Assembly (NCBI GenBank): GCA_963789535.1 | Contig: CAWBKU010000004.1 | Span: 124,001-188,000 of the forward strand | Direction of reading: 5' to 3' | Source of the DNA: CAVXHQ01 sp963789535 | Lineage (GTDB): Bacteria > Pseudomonadota > Alphaproteobacteria > Rhodobacterales > Rhodobacteraceae | DNA length: 64,000 bases | Part shown: in pieces, positions 1 to 8,414 of the stretch | Layout: each line of letters opens with the position of its first letter | Numbering within the stretch: the first letter of the stretch is position 1 | The notes under the pieces: model-generated | What the model saw: the letters and a program-made list of their open reading frames with translations, nothing else | Databases searched by the model: none | Told to the model about the DNA's origin: nothing | Made by a program: the position numbers and the translations under genes

Positions 1-2
1 AG

Positions 3-317
3 ATCGACCCCACGGACATGGCGCGCACCGCCTTTGGCGCGCTGCTGCTGGTCTGCCTCTGGCAGGGGATCGCCGCGATCCGGGCGGGCGACCGCGACGG
101 GCACCGGGACTGGATGATCCGCGCCTATGCGGTCGGCATGGGCACGGCACCGCTGGCGCTGGTCTATCTGCCGATCTTCGTGATCCTTGGAGACATTCCC
201 CGGCTGGGCGCCCTCGATCACGTGATCTTCGTCGGTATCTGGCTGGGGTCCATCGCCGTGGGCGAGGCGGCGATCCGCCGGTTGCACCGCCGGGCGCCGA
301 CCTACAGTGCGGCGTAG
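3..317 (+). CDS. DUF2306 membrane protein, 3' end only
   Basis: The reading frame is open at the left edge, so this is the C-terminal part of a gene that begins outside the window. About 100 residues are visible. Hydrophobic stretches near residues 5-22, 40-60 and 66-83 alternate with basic loops, and the 'GHRDWMIRAYAVGMG' block resembles the C-terminal part of DUF2306 family predicted integral membrane proteins. Function of that family is not established. The last 16 bases overlap the 3' end of the convergent proS gene. The family call is from recognition of the motif; membrane location is inferred from hydrophobicity. Confidence 0.65.
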   Translation: MDPTDMARTAFGALLLVCLWQGIAAIRAGDRDGHRDWMIRAYAVGMGTAPLALVYLPIFVILGDIPRLGALDHVIFVGIWLGSIAVGEAAIRRLHRRAPTYSAA

Positions 318-1639
318 ATGCCCGCGACCTTCGCCACCGCCGCCTCGGGCGTCATCTCCTCGCTGACGCCGCTGCGGCGCGAGGTGAGTTCGACGACGCC
401 GTTGGCGAGGCCGCGGGGGCCGACGGTGATCCGCCACGGCAGGCCGATCAGGTCCATGGTGGCGAACTTCTCGCCCGCCCGGGCGCTGCGGTCGTCGTAG
501 AGCGGATCGAGGCCGTGGGATTTCAGCGCCGCATAGAGGCCCTCGCAGGCCGTATCCGCGGCATCGTCGCCCTGTTTCAGGTTGACGATGCCGCAGTGGA
601 ACGGGGTGACGCCCTCGGGCCAGATGATGCCCTTGTCGTCGTGGCTGGCCTCGATGATCGCACCGAGCAGGCGGGAGACGCCGATGCCGTGCGATCCCAT
701 GTGGACCGGCACCTTGGCGCCGTCGGGGCCCTGCACCATTGCCCCCATCGGCTCGGAATACTTGGTGCCGAAGTAGAAGATCTGTCCCACCTCGATGCCG
801 CGTCCGACCTTGCGGCGCTCTTCGGGGATGGCATCGAACAGGGCGGCGTCGTGGGTCTCGTCGGTGCGGGCGTAGACCGAGGTGAACTCCGCGCAGACGG
901 CGGCCACCGCCGCCCCGTCGTCGTAGTCCACGGCCCGATCGCCCAGCCTGAGGTCGGTGACGGCGCTGTCGTAGAACACCTCCGATTCGCCGGTCTCGGC
1001 GAGCACGAGGAATTCGTGGGTGTCGTCGCCGCCGATCGGGCCGCTGTCGGCGCGCATCGGGATCGCGGTCAGGCCCATCCGCTCGTAGGTGCGCAGGTAG
1101 CTGACCATGTGGCGGTCGTAGGCGTGCAGCGCGTCCTCTTTCGTCAGGTCGAAAGTGTAGCCGTCCTTCATCAGGAACTCGCGGCCCCGCATGACGCCGA
1201 AGCGGGGGCGCATCTCGTCGCGGAACTTCCACTGGATGTGGTAGAGGGTGAGGGGCAAGTCCTTGTAACTGCTGACATGGGCGCGGAAGATGTCGGTGAT
1301 CATCTCCTCGTTGGTGGGGCCAAAGAGGAGGTCGCGGCCCTGCCGGTCCTCGATGCGCAGCATCTCGGCGCCGTAGTCGTCGTAGCGCCCGCTCTCGCGC
1401 CACAGATCCGCCGGTTGCAGCGTCGGCATCAGGAGCGGGATGTGGCCGGCGCGCTCCTGCTCCTCGTTCACGATCCGCTCGATGCGGCGCAGGACGCGCA
1501 GGCCGAGGGGCAGCCACGAATAGATGCCCGCCGCCTGCTGTTTTATCATGCCCGCGCGCAGCATCAGGCGGTGCGAGACGATCTGCGCCTCGGCGGGCGT
1601 CTCCTTGAGGACGGGGAGGAAATAGCGGCTGAGGCGCAT
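302..1639 (-). CDS. proS: Prolyl-tRNA synthetase, short alphaproteobacterial type
   Basis: Cytoplasmic class II aminoacyl-tRNA synthetase that charges tRNA-Pro with proline. The 445-residue product carries the class II core: a motif 2 region with 'FRDEMRPRFGVMRGREF', a motif 3 region with 'GSHGIGVSRLL', and a C-terminal anticodon-binding domain over roughly the last 100 residues. It lacks the editing insertion domain found in the ~570-residue enterobacterial enzyme, as is normal for alphaproteobacteria. The frame extends 20 codons further upstream to a TTG, but that segment is Pro/Ala-rich and unlike the family; the ATG beginning MRLSRYF is the expected N-terminus. It converges on the DUF2306 gene. 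Confidence 0.95.
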   Translation of the reverse strand: MRLSRYFLPVLKETPAEAQIVSHRLMLRAGMIKQQAAGIYSWLPLGLRVLRRIERIVNEEQERAGHIPLLMPTLQPADLWRESGRYDDYGAEMLRIEDRQGRDLLFGPTNEEMITDIFRAHVSSYKDLPLTLYHIQWKFRDEMRPRFGVMRGREFLMKDGYTFDLTKEDALHAYDRHMVSYLRTYERMGLTAIPMRADSGPIGGDDTHEFLVLAETGESEVFYDSAVTDLRLGDRAVDYDDGAAVAAVCAEFTSVYARTDETHDAALFDAIPEERRKVGRGIEVGQIFYFGTKYSEPMGAMVQGPDGAKVPVHMGSHGIGVSRLLGAIIEASHDDKGIIWPEGVTPFHCGIVNLKQGDDAADTACEGLYAALKSHGLDPLYDDRSARAGEKFATMDLIGLPWRITVGPRGLANGVVELTSRRSGVSEEMTPEAAVAKVAGIYAAL

Positions 1640-1743
1640 GGGTCGCGGTCCTTTGGGATGGGTCGGCGCAGGTGTAGGCGAGGCCGCGGGGGCAGGCAAG
1701 CGGCGGTGGGGCGGCGCCGCGCGGGGCGCCGCCCCTGCCCGGT

Positions 1744-1944
1744 TCAGCGGCTGCCGCCCTTGCCGGGGACGATCATCCGCTTGCCCTTGCCGGCACCGGG
1801 GCCCTGCCTGTGCCCCTCGCGGTGCAGGTCGAAGCGCCCGGGTTGCGGCCCCTTGGGGGGACGCTTGCCGGGGTGGTCGGGGCCGTGGGTTTGCTGCTGC
1901 GGTTCGCCGTTGGGGGCGACCGGGTCTTTGGGTGTGTTCGGCAT
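1744..1944 (-). CDS. Small Pro/Gly/Lys-rich hypothetical protein
   Basis: A 66-residue product rich in Pro, Gly, Gln, His and basic residues, with no hydrophobic core, signal peptide or membrane segment, so it is probably disordered. I do not recognise the family. Support for it being real: a GAGG ribosome-binding site 6 bases upstream of the ATG, an amino-acid composition unlike the Arg/Ala/Ser shadows typical of this GC content, and a position filling the gap upstream of proS on the same strand. The C-terminus (KGKRMIVPGKGGSR) is strongly basic, which could suit nucleic-acid contact, but that is speculation. Confidence 0.5.
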   Translation of the reverse strand: MPNTPKDPVAPNGEPQQQTHGPDHPGKRPPKGPQPGRFDLHREGHRQGPGAGKGKRMIVPGKGGSR

Positions 1945-2263
1945 GAGGTGCCTCGTTCTTTCGGGGTTCGGTACTGCCGCGACCGGCCCCTATGGGCGGT
2001 GTCGGTCACATACGTCCCTGTCCGCGCCGGACGGCGGAAAACGGATGTCGGGAAACACGGGACACATGACGACGGCCCCGTCGGGAGGGGGCGGTGCGGC
2101 GCTGGTCTGCGCCCTCGCGGGGCGCGGTTCAGGCCTGGTTGTCCATCGTCAGCGCACTCCTGTCATGAGAGAATATCCTACCACGCCCCGTGCGCCGGTC
2201 AAAGCACGTTTCCTAAACGGGCGATCTCGGGTAGGCAGGGCAGCGGATCACCGGAGAGCGACA
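1945..2263. other. Intergenic region between divergent genes
   Basis: About 320 bases separating the minus-strand small basic protein from the plus-strand AI-2E permease gene, so it must hold promoters for both directions. The segment around 2160-2215 is relatively AT-rich for this genome and is the likeliest promoter area, but no clear -35/-10 pair stands out. A GGAGAG ribosome-binding site lies just before the ATG at 2264. No gene was recognised inside. Confidence 0.4.
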
Positions 2264-3413
2264 ATGGCCTTGGCGGTAAAGACACAGGCACGATACTGGG
2301 GCATCGCCGCCCTCGTCCTTTTCGTCGTGCTCTACCTTCTGGGCAACGTGATCCTGCCCTTCGTCCTCGGCGCCGCGCTCGCCTATCTGCTCGACCCGCT
2401 GGCCGACTGGCTCGAGCGGATCGGGCTGAGCCGCAGCGGGGCGGTGGCCGCGATCCTGATCGCCGCACTGGCGCTCTTTGTCGTGATCGTCATCCCGGCG
2501 GTCAACACGATCTATACGCAGGCGGTCAATCTGGTCGCCGAATGGCCCAATATATCGGAACGGCTGGTCGGCTGGCTCGAGACCAACTTTCCCGCGCTGA
2601 TGGACGATACGTCGGAGATCCGCACCCGGATCGCCGCCTTCGGCGCGCAGATCGGCGAGAACTCGGGCAGCGTGGTGAGCGGCGTCTTCGCGTCGGTTTC
2701 GGGCGTGTTCAGCGTGATCCTGCTGCTGGTCGTGGTGCCGGTGGTGACGTTCTACCTGCTGCTCGACTGGGACCGGATGATGGCGCGGATCGACGCGCTG
2801 GTGCCGCGCGACCACGTGGACACGATCCGCAGGCTGGCGCGCGACATGGACCGGACGCTGGCCTCATTCATCCGTGGGCAGGGCCTCGTCTGCCTGATCC
2901 TCGGGACGTTCTATGCCGTCGCACTGATGCTGCTCGGCCTCAACTTCGGCTTCGTCGCGGGCGCGGTGGCGGGCCTTCTGACGTTCATTCCCTATGTCGG
3001 CGCGCTGATCGGGGGGGCGCTGTCGCTCGGCCTCGCGCTCTATCAGTTCTGGGGTGAATGGTGGTGGATCGTGGCGGTGGGCGGCGTCTTCGCGGCGGGG
3101 CAGTTCGTCGAGGGCAACATCCTGACGCCGAAGCTGGTGGGATCGTCGATCGGGTTGCATCCGGTGTGGCTCCTCTTTGCGCTGACGGTGTTCGGCACGC
3201 TGTTCGGCTTCGTCGGCATGCTGGTCGCGGTGCCGGTCGCGGCGATCATCGGCGTGCTGGTGCGGTTCGGGATCGAGGAATATCAGTCGAGCCCCCTCTA
3301 CAACGGGCAAGATCCGGGCAGCACCCGGGGTCATGCCGCCGACAGCGCCCGCGGCCCCCGCCCCCAGGCGCACCCGCAGCGCCGCGCGCAAGCCGCCGAA
3401 GGCCGGCACCTGA
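2264..3413 (+). CDS. AI-2E family transporter (PerM-like), probable 3' frameshift
   Basis: Inner-membrane protein of the AI-2E/PerM family (PF01594), a family of 7-8-helix proteins linked to autoinducer-2 export, Na+/H+ antiport or undefined transport; substrate here unknown. It shows an N-terminal helix pair (about residues 10-45), a soluble segment with 'TNFPALMDD', and a C-terminal helical block containing 'LTFIPYVGALIGG' and 'FVEGNILTPKLVGSSIGLHP', both typical. GGAGAG precedes the ATG at 2264. As sequenced the frame has no stop and runs straight into hdaA. Removing one G from the G run at 3327-3330 gives an Ala/Pro/Lys-rich tail ending at the TGA at 3411-3413, 382 residues, a normal size. 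First gene of a run perm-hdaA-ppk-ppx. Confidence 0.85.
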
Positions 3414-3424
3414 CGCCCGGACAT

Positions 3425-4141
3425 ATGACCGCCCCGCACCAGCTGAGTTTCGCCCTGCCGCCCAGCGTCACGCTGGAGGCGGAGGACTTTTTCGTCTCGG
3501 CGGCCAACATCGACGCCTGGCGGCAGGTGACGGCGGCGGCGTGGCCCGGGGGAAAACTGGTGCTGACCGGGGCCGAGGGCGCAGGCAAGAGCCATCTGGT
3601 GCGCGTCTGGCAGGCGCGCAGCGGCGCCCGGGTGATCGCGGCGGCACATCTGGCCGAGGCGCTTGCGGTGGACCGGCCCGGGGAGGGCGCGTGCGTCGCG
3701 GTCGAGGGGGCCGACGCCCTGCCGCAGGCCGCCGAAGAGCCGCTGTTTCACCTGCACAACCGCCTGATGGCGACCGGCGGGCGCCTGCTGCTCACCGCGC
3801 GCACCGCCCCGGGGCGCTGGCCCGTGGCCCTGCCCGATCTTGCCAGCCGGATGCAGGCCACGCCTGTCGCGCGGATCGGCCCGCCGGACGACGACCTGCT
3901 GCGCGCCCTCCTGCTCAAGCAGTTTGCCGACCGTCAGCTCATGCCCGGACCCCGGGTCATCGATCATCTGGCCGCGCATCTGGACCGCTCGTTCGCCGCG
4001 GTGGCCGAGGCGGTCGCCCGCCTCGATGTCATGTCCCTGTCGCAAAAGTCGCCCATCACGCTGACGCTGGCCCGCGCCGTCACCGCACCCGGCCCGCCGG
4101 GCGGCGATCTGGACAATACCCGGGCCGCGCCGCAGGATTAG
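3425..4141 (+). CDS. hdaA: HdaA-like DnaA regulatory inactivator (DnaA AAA+ homologue)
   Basis: A 238-residue AAA+ protein resembling the ATPase part of DnaA but without its DNA-binding domain IV. Known relatives (Hda/HdaA) act with the sliding clamp to stimulate ATP hydrolysis by DnaA and prevent over-initiation of replication. Visible features: 'QLSFALP' near the N-terminus, similar to the clamp-binding motif of Hda proteins; Walker A GAEGAGKS at residues 49-56; a degenerate Walker B region ('CVAVEGADAL'); and the Hda-type 'LPDLASRMQA' and 'LDRSFAAVAEAVARLD' segments. The start is placed at the ATG at 3425, 11 bases after the likely permease stop; an in-frame fusion is the literal reading. 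Confidence 0.85.
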   Translation: MTAPHQLSFALPPSVTLEAEDFFVSAANIDAWRQVTAAAWPGGKLVLTGAEGAGKSHLVRVWQARSGARVIAAAHLAEALAVDRPGEGACVAVEGADALPQAAEEPLFHLHNRLMATGGRLLLTARTAPGRWPVALPDLASRMQATPVARIGPPDDDLLRALLLKQFADRQLMPGPRVIDHLAAHLDRSFAAVAEAVARLDVMSLSQKSPITLTLARAVTAPGPPGGDLDNTRAAPQD

Positions 4142-4172
4142 CGGGCCCCCGGCCCCGGGCGCCAGAAAGCCG

Positions 4173-6359
4173 ATGATGACCGACAAAGCGCCCCAGCCCG
4201 CCGATTTCCTGACCGCCCCCTTTCCGGATGCGACCGGGGTCGACGGCGATCTTACCGGCCCTGCCCGGTTCCTGAACCGCGAATTGAGCTGGATCGGGTT
4301 CAACCTGCGCGTCCTCGAAGAGGCGGAGAATCCCCGCGTGCCGCTCCTCGAACGGCTGCGGTTCCTGTCGATCTCGGCCACCAACCTCGACGAGTTCTAT
4401 ACGGTGCGCGTCGCGGGCCTGCGCGAACTCGCGCGGGCGGGCAATACGACGCCCGCCGCCGACGGCCTGACGCCCGCCGAGCAACTGCGCCTCATCAACA
4501 CCGCCGCGCGCGACCTGATGGACCGTCAGCAGGCCGCCGTCGCCCTCATCTCTGCGGCCCTTGCGGACGAGGGAATCGCGATCCTGACCCATGCCGAGGT
4601 GGCGAACGCCGACCGCGCCTTCCTCGAGGACGTGTTCCTCAATCAGGTGTTCCCGGTGCTGTCGCCGCTGGCCATCGACCCTGCGCATCCGTTCCCGTTC
4701 ATCGCCAACGAGGGCTTCGCGCTGGCGCTGCAACTCGAGCGGGGCACCGACAAGCGGCCGCTGCGCGCGCTGTTGCCGGTGCCGCACCAGATCGACCGGT
4801 TCATTTCCCTGCCGACCGACAAGGGGGCGCGGTATCTGCCGCTGGAGGAGCTGTTGCTGATGCACCTCGACCGGCTGTTTCCCGGCTACCGCGTCCGGGG
4901 GCATTGCGCGTTCCGGGTGCTGCGCGACAGCGACCTCGAGGTCGAGGACGAGGCCGAGGATCTGGTCCGCGAGTTCGAGACCGCCCTCAAGCGGCGCCGC
5001 CGGGGCGAGGTGATCCGGATGAAGATATCGTCGGGGGCGCCGACCGCGCTCAAGACACTCATCATGGAGGAACTGCCCGTCACGCCCGAAGAGGTCGTCG
5101 AGATCGAGGGGCTGATCGGGGTCGGCGACCTCAAGGAACTGGTGACGGACGCGCGGCCCGACCTGCTGTGGCCGCCGTTCGCGCCGCGGGTGCCCGAGCG
5201 GGTGCAGGACCACGACGGCAACATGTTCGCCGCGATCCGGCAAAAGGACATGCTGCTGCACCATCCCTACGAGACCTTCGACATGGTGATCCGGTTCCTG
5301 CAACAGGCCGCGCGCGACCCCGATGTCGTGGCGATCAAGCAGACGCTGTATCGCACGTCGCGCAACTCTCCCATCGTCGAGGCGCTGTGCGAGGCGGCCG
5401 AGGACGGCAAGTCGGTGACGGCGCTGATCGAGCTGCGGGCGCGGTTCGACGAGGCGGCCAACATCCACCAGAGCCGCCGTCTGGAGCGGGCGGGGGCGCA
5501 TGTCGTCTATGGGTTCACGCAGTACAAGACGCACGCGAAGATGAGCGTGGTCGTGCGCCGCGAGGGCAAGACCCTCGTGACCTATTCCCACTTCGGGACC
5601 GGCAATTACCATCCGATCACGGCGCGGATCTATACCGACCTGTCGCTGTTCACCTGCGACGCCAAGCTGGGGCGGGATGCGACGAAGGTGTTCAACTATG
5701 TCGGCGGTTACGCGCAGCCCGAGGGCCTCGAGCATCTGACGATCTCGCCGCTGGGGATGAAGGACAAGCTGATCGCGATGATCGGCGCCGAGGCGAAACT
5801 GGCGCAGGCGGGCAAGCCTGCGGAAATCTGGGCGAAGATGAATTCGATCGTCGAAGAGGACGTGATCGACGCCCTCTATGCAGCGAGCCAGGCGGGCGTC
5901 AGGATCAGCCTTATCGTCCGCGGCATTTGCGGATTGCGGCCCGGGATCAAGGGGTTAAGCGAGAACATTCGCGTGAAATCCGTGGTCGGCCGGTTCCTCG
6001 AACACAGCCGGATCGTCTGTTTCGGCGCCGGCCACGGGCTGCCCTCGCTGCGCGCGCGGGTGTTCATCTCCTCGGCCGACTGGATGGGCCGCAACCTCAA
6101 CCGGCGGGTCGAGACGCTGGTCGAGATCGTCAACAAGACGGTGCGGGCGCAGATCGTCGACCAGATCATGGCCGCGAACCTTGCCGATGTGGCGCAGAGC
6201 TGGATCATGGGACCGGACGGGACGTGGACGCGCGCGACATGGCCCGAGGGGGATTTCGCGTTCAACTGCCACCGCTTCTTCATGGAGAACCCGTCGCTGT
6301 CGGGGCGCGGCAGTGCCGGGGCGGCGGATGTGCCGCAACTGACCCACGCCCACGACTGA
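4173..6359 (+). CDS. ppk: Polyphosphate kinase 1
   Basis: Makes inorganic polyphosphate from ATP, reversibly. The 728-residue length fits the PPK1 family. The N-terminal domain starts with the hallmark 'RFLNRELSWIGFN'; the phospholipase-D-like catalytic domains carry the two conserved histidines, His454 in 'YKTHAK' (the expected autophosphorylated residue) and His611 in 'LEHSRI'. Two adjacent ATG codons (4173 and 4176) are possible starts. It lies 31 bases after hdaA and 69 bases before ppx, so synthesis and degradation of polyphosphate are encoded together, the usual alphaproteobacterial arrangement. Confidence 0.96.
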   Translation: MMTDKAPQPADFLTAPFPDATGVDGDLTGPARFLNRELSWIGFNLRVLEEAENPRVPLLERLRFLSISATNLDEFYTVRVAGLRELARAGNTTPAADGLTPAEQLRLINTAARDLMDRQQAAVALISAALADEGIAILTHAEVANADRAFLEDVFLNQVFPVLSPLAIDPAHPFPFIANEGFALALQLERGTDKRPLRALLPVPHQIDRFISLPTDKGARYLPLEELLLMHLDRLFPGYRVRGHCAFRVLRDSDLEVEDEAEDLVREFETALKRRRRGEVIRMKISSGAPTALKTLIMEELPVTPEEVVEIEGLIGVGDLKELVTDARPDLLWPPFAPRVPERVQDHDGNMFAAIRQKDMLLHHPYETFDMVIRFLQQAARDPDVVAIKQTLYRTSRNSPIVEALCEAAEDGKSVTALIELRARFDEAANIHQSRRLERAGAHVVYGFTQYKTHAKMSVVVRREGKTLVTYSHFGTGNYHPITARIYTDLSLFTCDAKLGRDATKVFNYVGGYAQPEGLEHLTISPLGMKDKLIAMIGAEAKLAQAGKPAEIWAKMNSIVEEDVIDALYAASQAGVRISLIVRGICGLRPGIKGLSENIRVKSVVGRFLEHSRIVCFGAGHGLPSLRARVFISSADWMGRNLNRRVETLVEIVNKTVRAQIVDQIMAANLADVAQSWIMGPDGTWTRATWPEGDFAFNCHRFFMENPSLSGRGSAGAADVPQLTHAHD

Positions 6360-6428
6360 AGCCGCGGCGATTGACCTGACGGGCGCAGACGCTACACCGT
6401 GCGCAACCGAACCGACCGGGACAGTGAC

Positions 6429-8012
6429 ATGGACCTCAGCGACGACACCCCCCGCACGGGCGACGGGGCCTCGAACTGGGGTCCGTTCGGGCGTCCGATC
6501 TTCAACGATGCCTCGAGCCGCGCGCTGTCGCGACTGGGGGTGGTCGATGTCGGCTCGAACTCGGTGCGCCTCGTGGTGTTCGATGGAGCGGCGCGCAGCC
6601 CGGCGTATTTCTACAACGAAAAGATCATGTGCGGCCTCGGCGCGGGGCTGTCCGAAAGCGGGGTGCTCAATCCCACGGGGCGCGCGCGTGCGCTGTCGGC
6701 GCTGCGCCGGTTCGCGGCGCTGGCCGAGGGGATGGGGATCATGCCGCTGACGGTCGTGGCCACGGCGGCGGTGCGCGAGGCGAGCGACGGCGAGGATTTC
6801 TGTGCCGAGGTCCAGCGCGAGACCGGCCTCACCATCTTCATCATCGACGGCGAGGAGGAGGCGCGGCTTTCGGCGCAGGGCGTGCTGCTGGGGTGGCCGG
6901 GAAGTTACGGCATGGTCTGCGATATCGGCGGCTCGTCGATGGAACTGGCGGATCTGGCCGATGGCGAGGTCGGCCAGCGCGTCACCTCGCCGCTCGGGCC
7001 GCTGAAACTGCGCGAGGTGAAGGGCGGCAAGAAGGCCCTGAAGGCGCACATCAAGGAGGTGATGGAGGATTTGCACGGGCGGATGCGGGGCGAGCGGGAC
7101 ATGCGCCTGTTCCTCGTCGGCGGATCGTGGCGGGCGATCGCGCGGGTGGACATGGAGCGGCGCGGCTATCCGCTGACGGTGCTGCACGAATACCGCATGA
7201 CGGCGCGCAACGTCGCCGCGACGCGGGATTATATCGAGGAGGCGGTGAAGGCGGAGGCCCTCGACGACCTGCGGGGCCGCTGCAACATCTCGTCCGACCG
7301 GATGAGCCTCGTGCCGCTGGCGATCCTCGTGCTGGACCGGCTGGTCAAGACGTTCCGGCCCAAGGATATCGCGGTGTCGTCCTACGGAATCCGCGAGGGC
7401 CTGCTCTACGAACAGATGCCGCAGGCGCTGCGCGACCGCGACCCGCTGCTCGAAAGCTGCCATTTCGCCGAGGCCAAGGACGCCCGCCTGCCCGGCTTTG
7501 GTCCGGTCCTCTATGATTTCGTGGCGCCGCTGTTTCCGCGCGCCGACTGGCAGAAGAGCCGGATCATCCGCGCCGCCTGCCTGCTGCACGACGTCTCGTG
7601 GCGGGCGCATCCCGACTATCGCCCCGAGGTCTGTTTCGACAATGCGACGCGCGCCAACCTTGGCGGGTTGAAGCACTGGGAGCGGGTCTATCTGGGGATG
7701 GCCCTGCTGCACCGCTATACCAACAAGCACGAAGGCTCGCGCTACGAGCCGATGTTCGCACTCCTCGACGACAAGCAGACGCAGGAGGCGGAGGTGCTGG
7801 GGCGCGCGATGCGGCTGGGCGCGATGCTGTGGCTGGGGGCCGAGGTGCGGCCCGGCAGGCTCGAGTGGAAACCGCAGAAGAAGGTGCTGCGCCTGATGCT
7901 CGACCCGCGGGCAGAGCCGCTGTTCGGCGAGGTCGCCGAGGCACGGTTCAGGGGGCTGGCGGACGCGCTGGGCGCTGTGGGCGAGGTGAAACTGCGCAAG
8001 AAGGCGGGCTAG
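6429..8012 (+). CDS. ppx: Ppx/GppA exopolyphosphatase
   Basis: Exopolyphosphatase/guanosine pentaphosphatase family enzyme (527 residues) that releases phosphate from polyphosphate chain ends. The actin-like ATPase fold is marked by the phosphate-1 motif 'VVDVGSNSVRLVVFDG' and the phosphate-2 motif 'MVCDIGGSSMEL'; an HD-like C-terminal helical region with 'LLHDVSWRAHPDY' follows, as in the long form of the family. A GTG ten codons upstream is possible, but the ATG at 6429 is preferred by position. Downstream partner of ppk. The stop overlaps by four bases the stop region of the convergent secreted-protein gene. Confidence 0.94.
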   Translation: MDLSDDTPRTGDGASNWGPFGRPIFNDASSRALSRLGVVDVGSNSVRLVVFDGAARSPAYFYNEKIMCGLGAGLSESGVLNPTGRARALSALRRFAALAEGMGIMPLTVVATAAVREASDGEDFCAEVQRETGLTIFIIDGEEEARLSAQGVLLGWPGSYGMVCDIGGSSMELADLADGEVGQRVTSPLGPLKLREVKGGKKALKAHIKEVMEDLHGRMRGERDMRLFLVGGSWRAIARVDMERRGYPLTVLHEYRMTARNVAATRDYIEEAVKAEALDDLRGRCNISSDRMSLVPLAILVLDRLVKTFRPKDIAVSSYGIREGLLYEQMPQALRDRDPLLESCHFAEAKDARLPGFGPVLYDFVAPLFPRADWQKSRIIRAACLLHDVSWRAHPDYRPEVCFDNATRANLGGLKHWERVYLGMALLHRYTNKHEGSRYEPMFALLDDKQTQEAEVLGRAMRLGAMLWLGAEVRPGRLEWKPQKKVLRLMLDPRAEPLFGEVAEARFRGLADALGAVGEVKLRKKAG

Positions 8013-8371
8013 AGCTCGATTTCCTCGGGCTCGGCGTCGGGGGCGACGTAGGGTGGTGCATCGGCGCGGCGGCGGATCAGGATGTCGCCGTTATCGAGGA
8101 TCACCGGGCCCTCGTAGTTGCGGATATCATCTACCGCCCCCATCAGGCGCGTGACGGCGGGGCCCATCTCGGTCACGAAATCCTTCAGCGCCGGTTCGAT
8201 CTCGCGCGCCAACCCTTCGAGGTCTTCGAGGGCGGGCGCCATTTCGGTCATAATCCCGCGCATGAACAGGCGCGCGCCCTGTTCCATGAGGGTGGTGCCG
8301 TCGTCGTCGGACGTCTGCGCGGTCGCGGGGGCGGCGATGCCGAGGGTGAGGAGGAGGGCGATCTTTTTCAT
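8009..8371 (-). CDS. Small secreted protein of unknown function
   Basis: 120 residues with a clear Sec signal peptide (MKK, hydrophobic core, cleavage likely after ATA in 'APATAQ'), so the mature protein should be periplasmic. The mature part is acidic, with a Met/Leu-rich helical section ('ARLFMRGIMTEMAPALEDLEGLAREIEP') and a C-terminal 'YEGPVILDNGDILIRRR' segment followed by an acidic tail. Homologues of this type are common in Rhodobacteraceae as uncharacterised secreted proteins. It is convergent with ppx and downstream of, on the same strand as, the EEP-family gene. Confidence 0.75.
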   Translation of the reverse strand: MKKIALLLTLGIAAPATAQTSDDDGTTLMEQGARLFMRGIMTEMAPALEDLEGLAREIEPALKDFVTEMGPAVTRLMGAVDDIRNYEGPVILDNGDILIRRRADAPPYVAPDAEPEEIEL

Positions 8372-8414
8372 GATCCCGATATAGCACGTCCGGCGCCGGA
8401 TTTCATCCCATGCC

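Noticed and set aside
515..2263. Plus-strand frame that extends the AI-2E permease upstream across proS
   Set aside because: It is only an absence of stops in GC-rich DNA; proS on the minus strand is certain, and the permease has its own ribosome-binding site at 2264.
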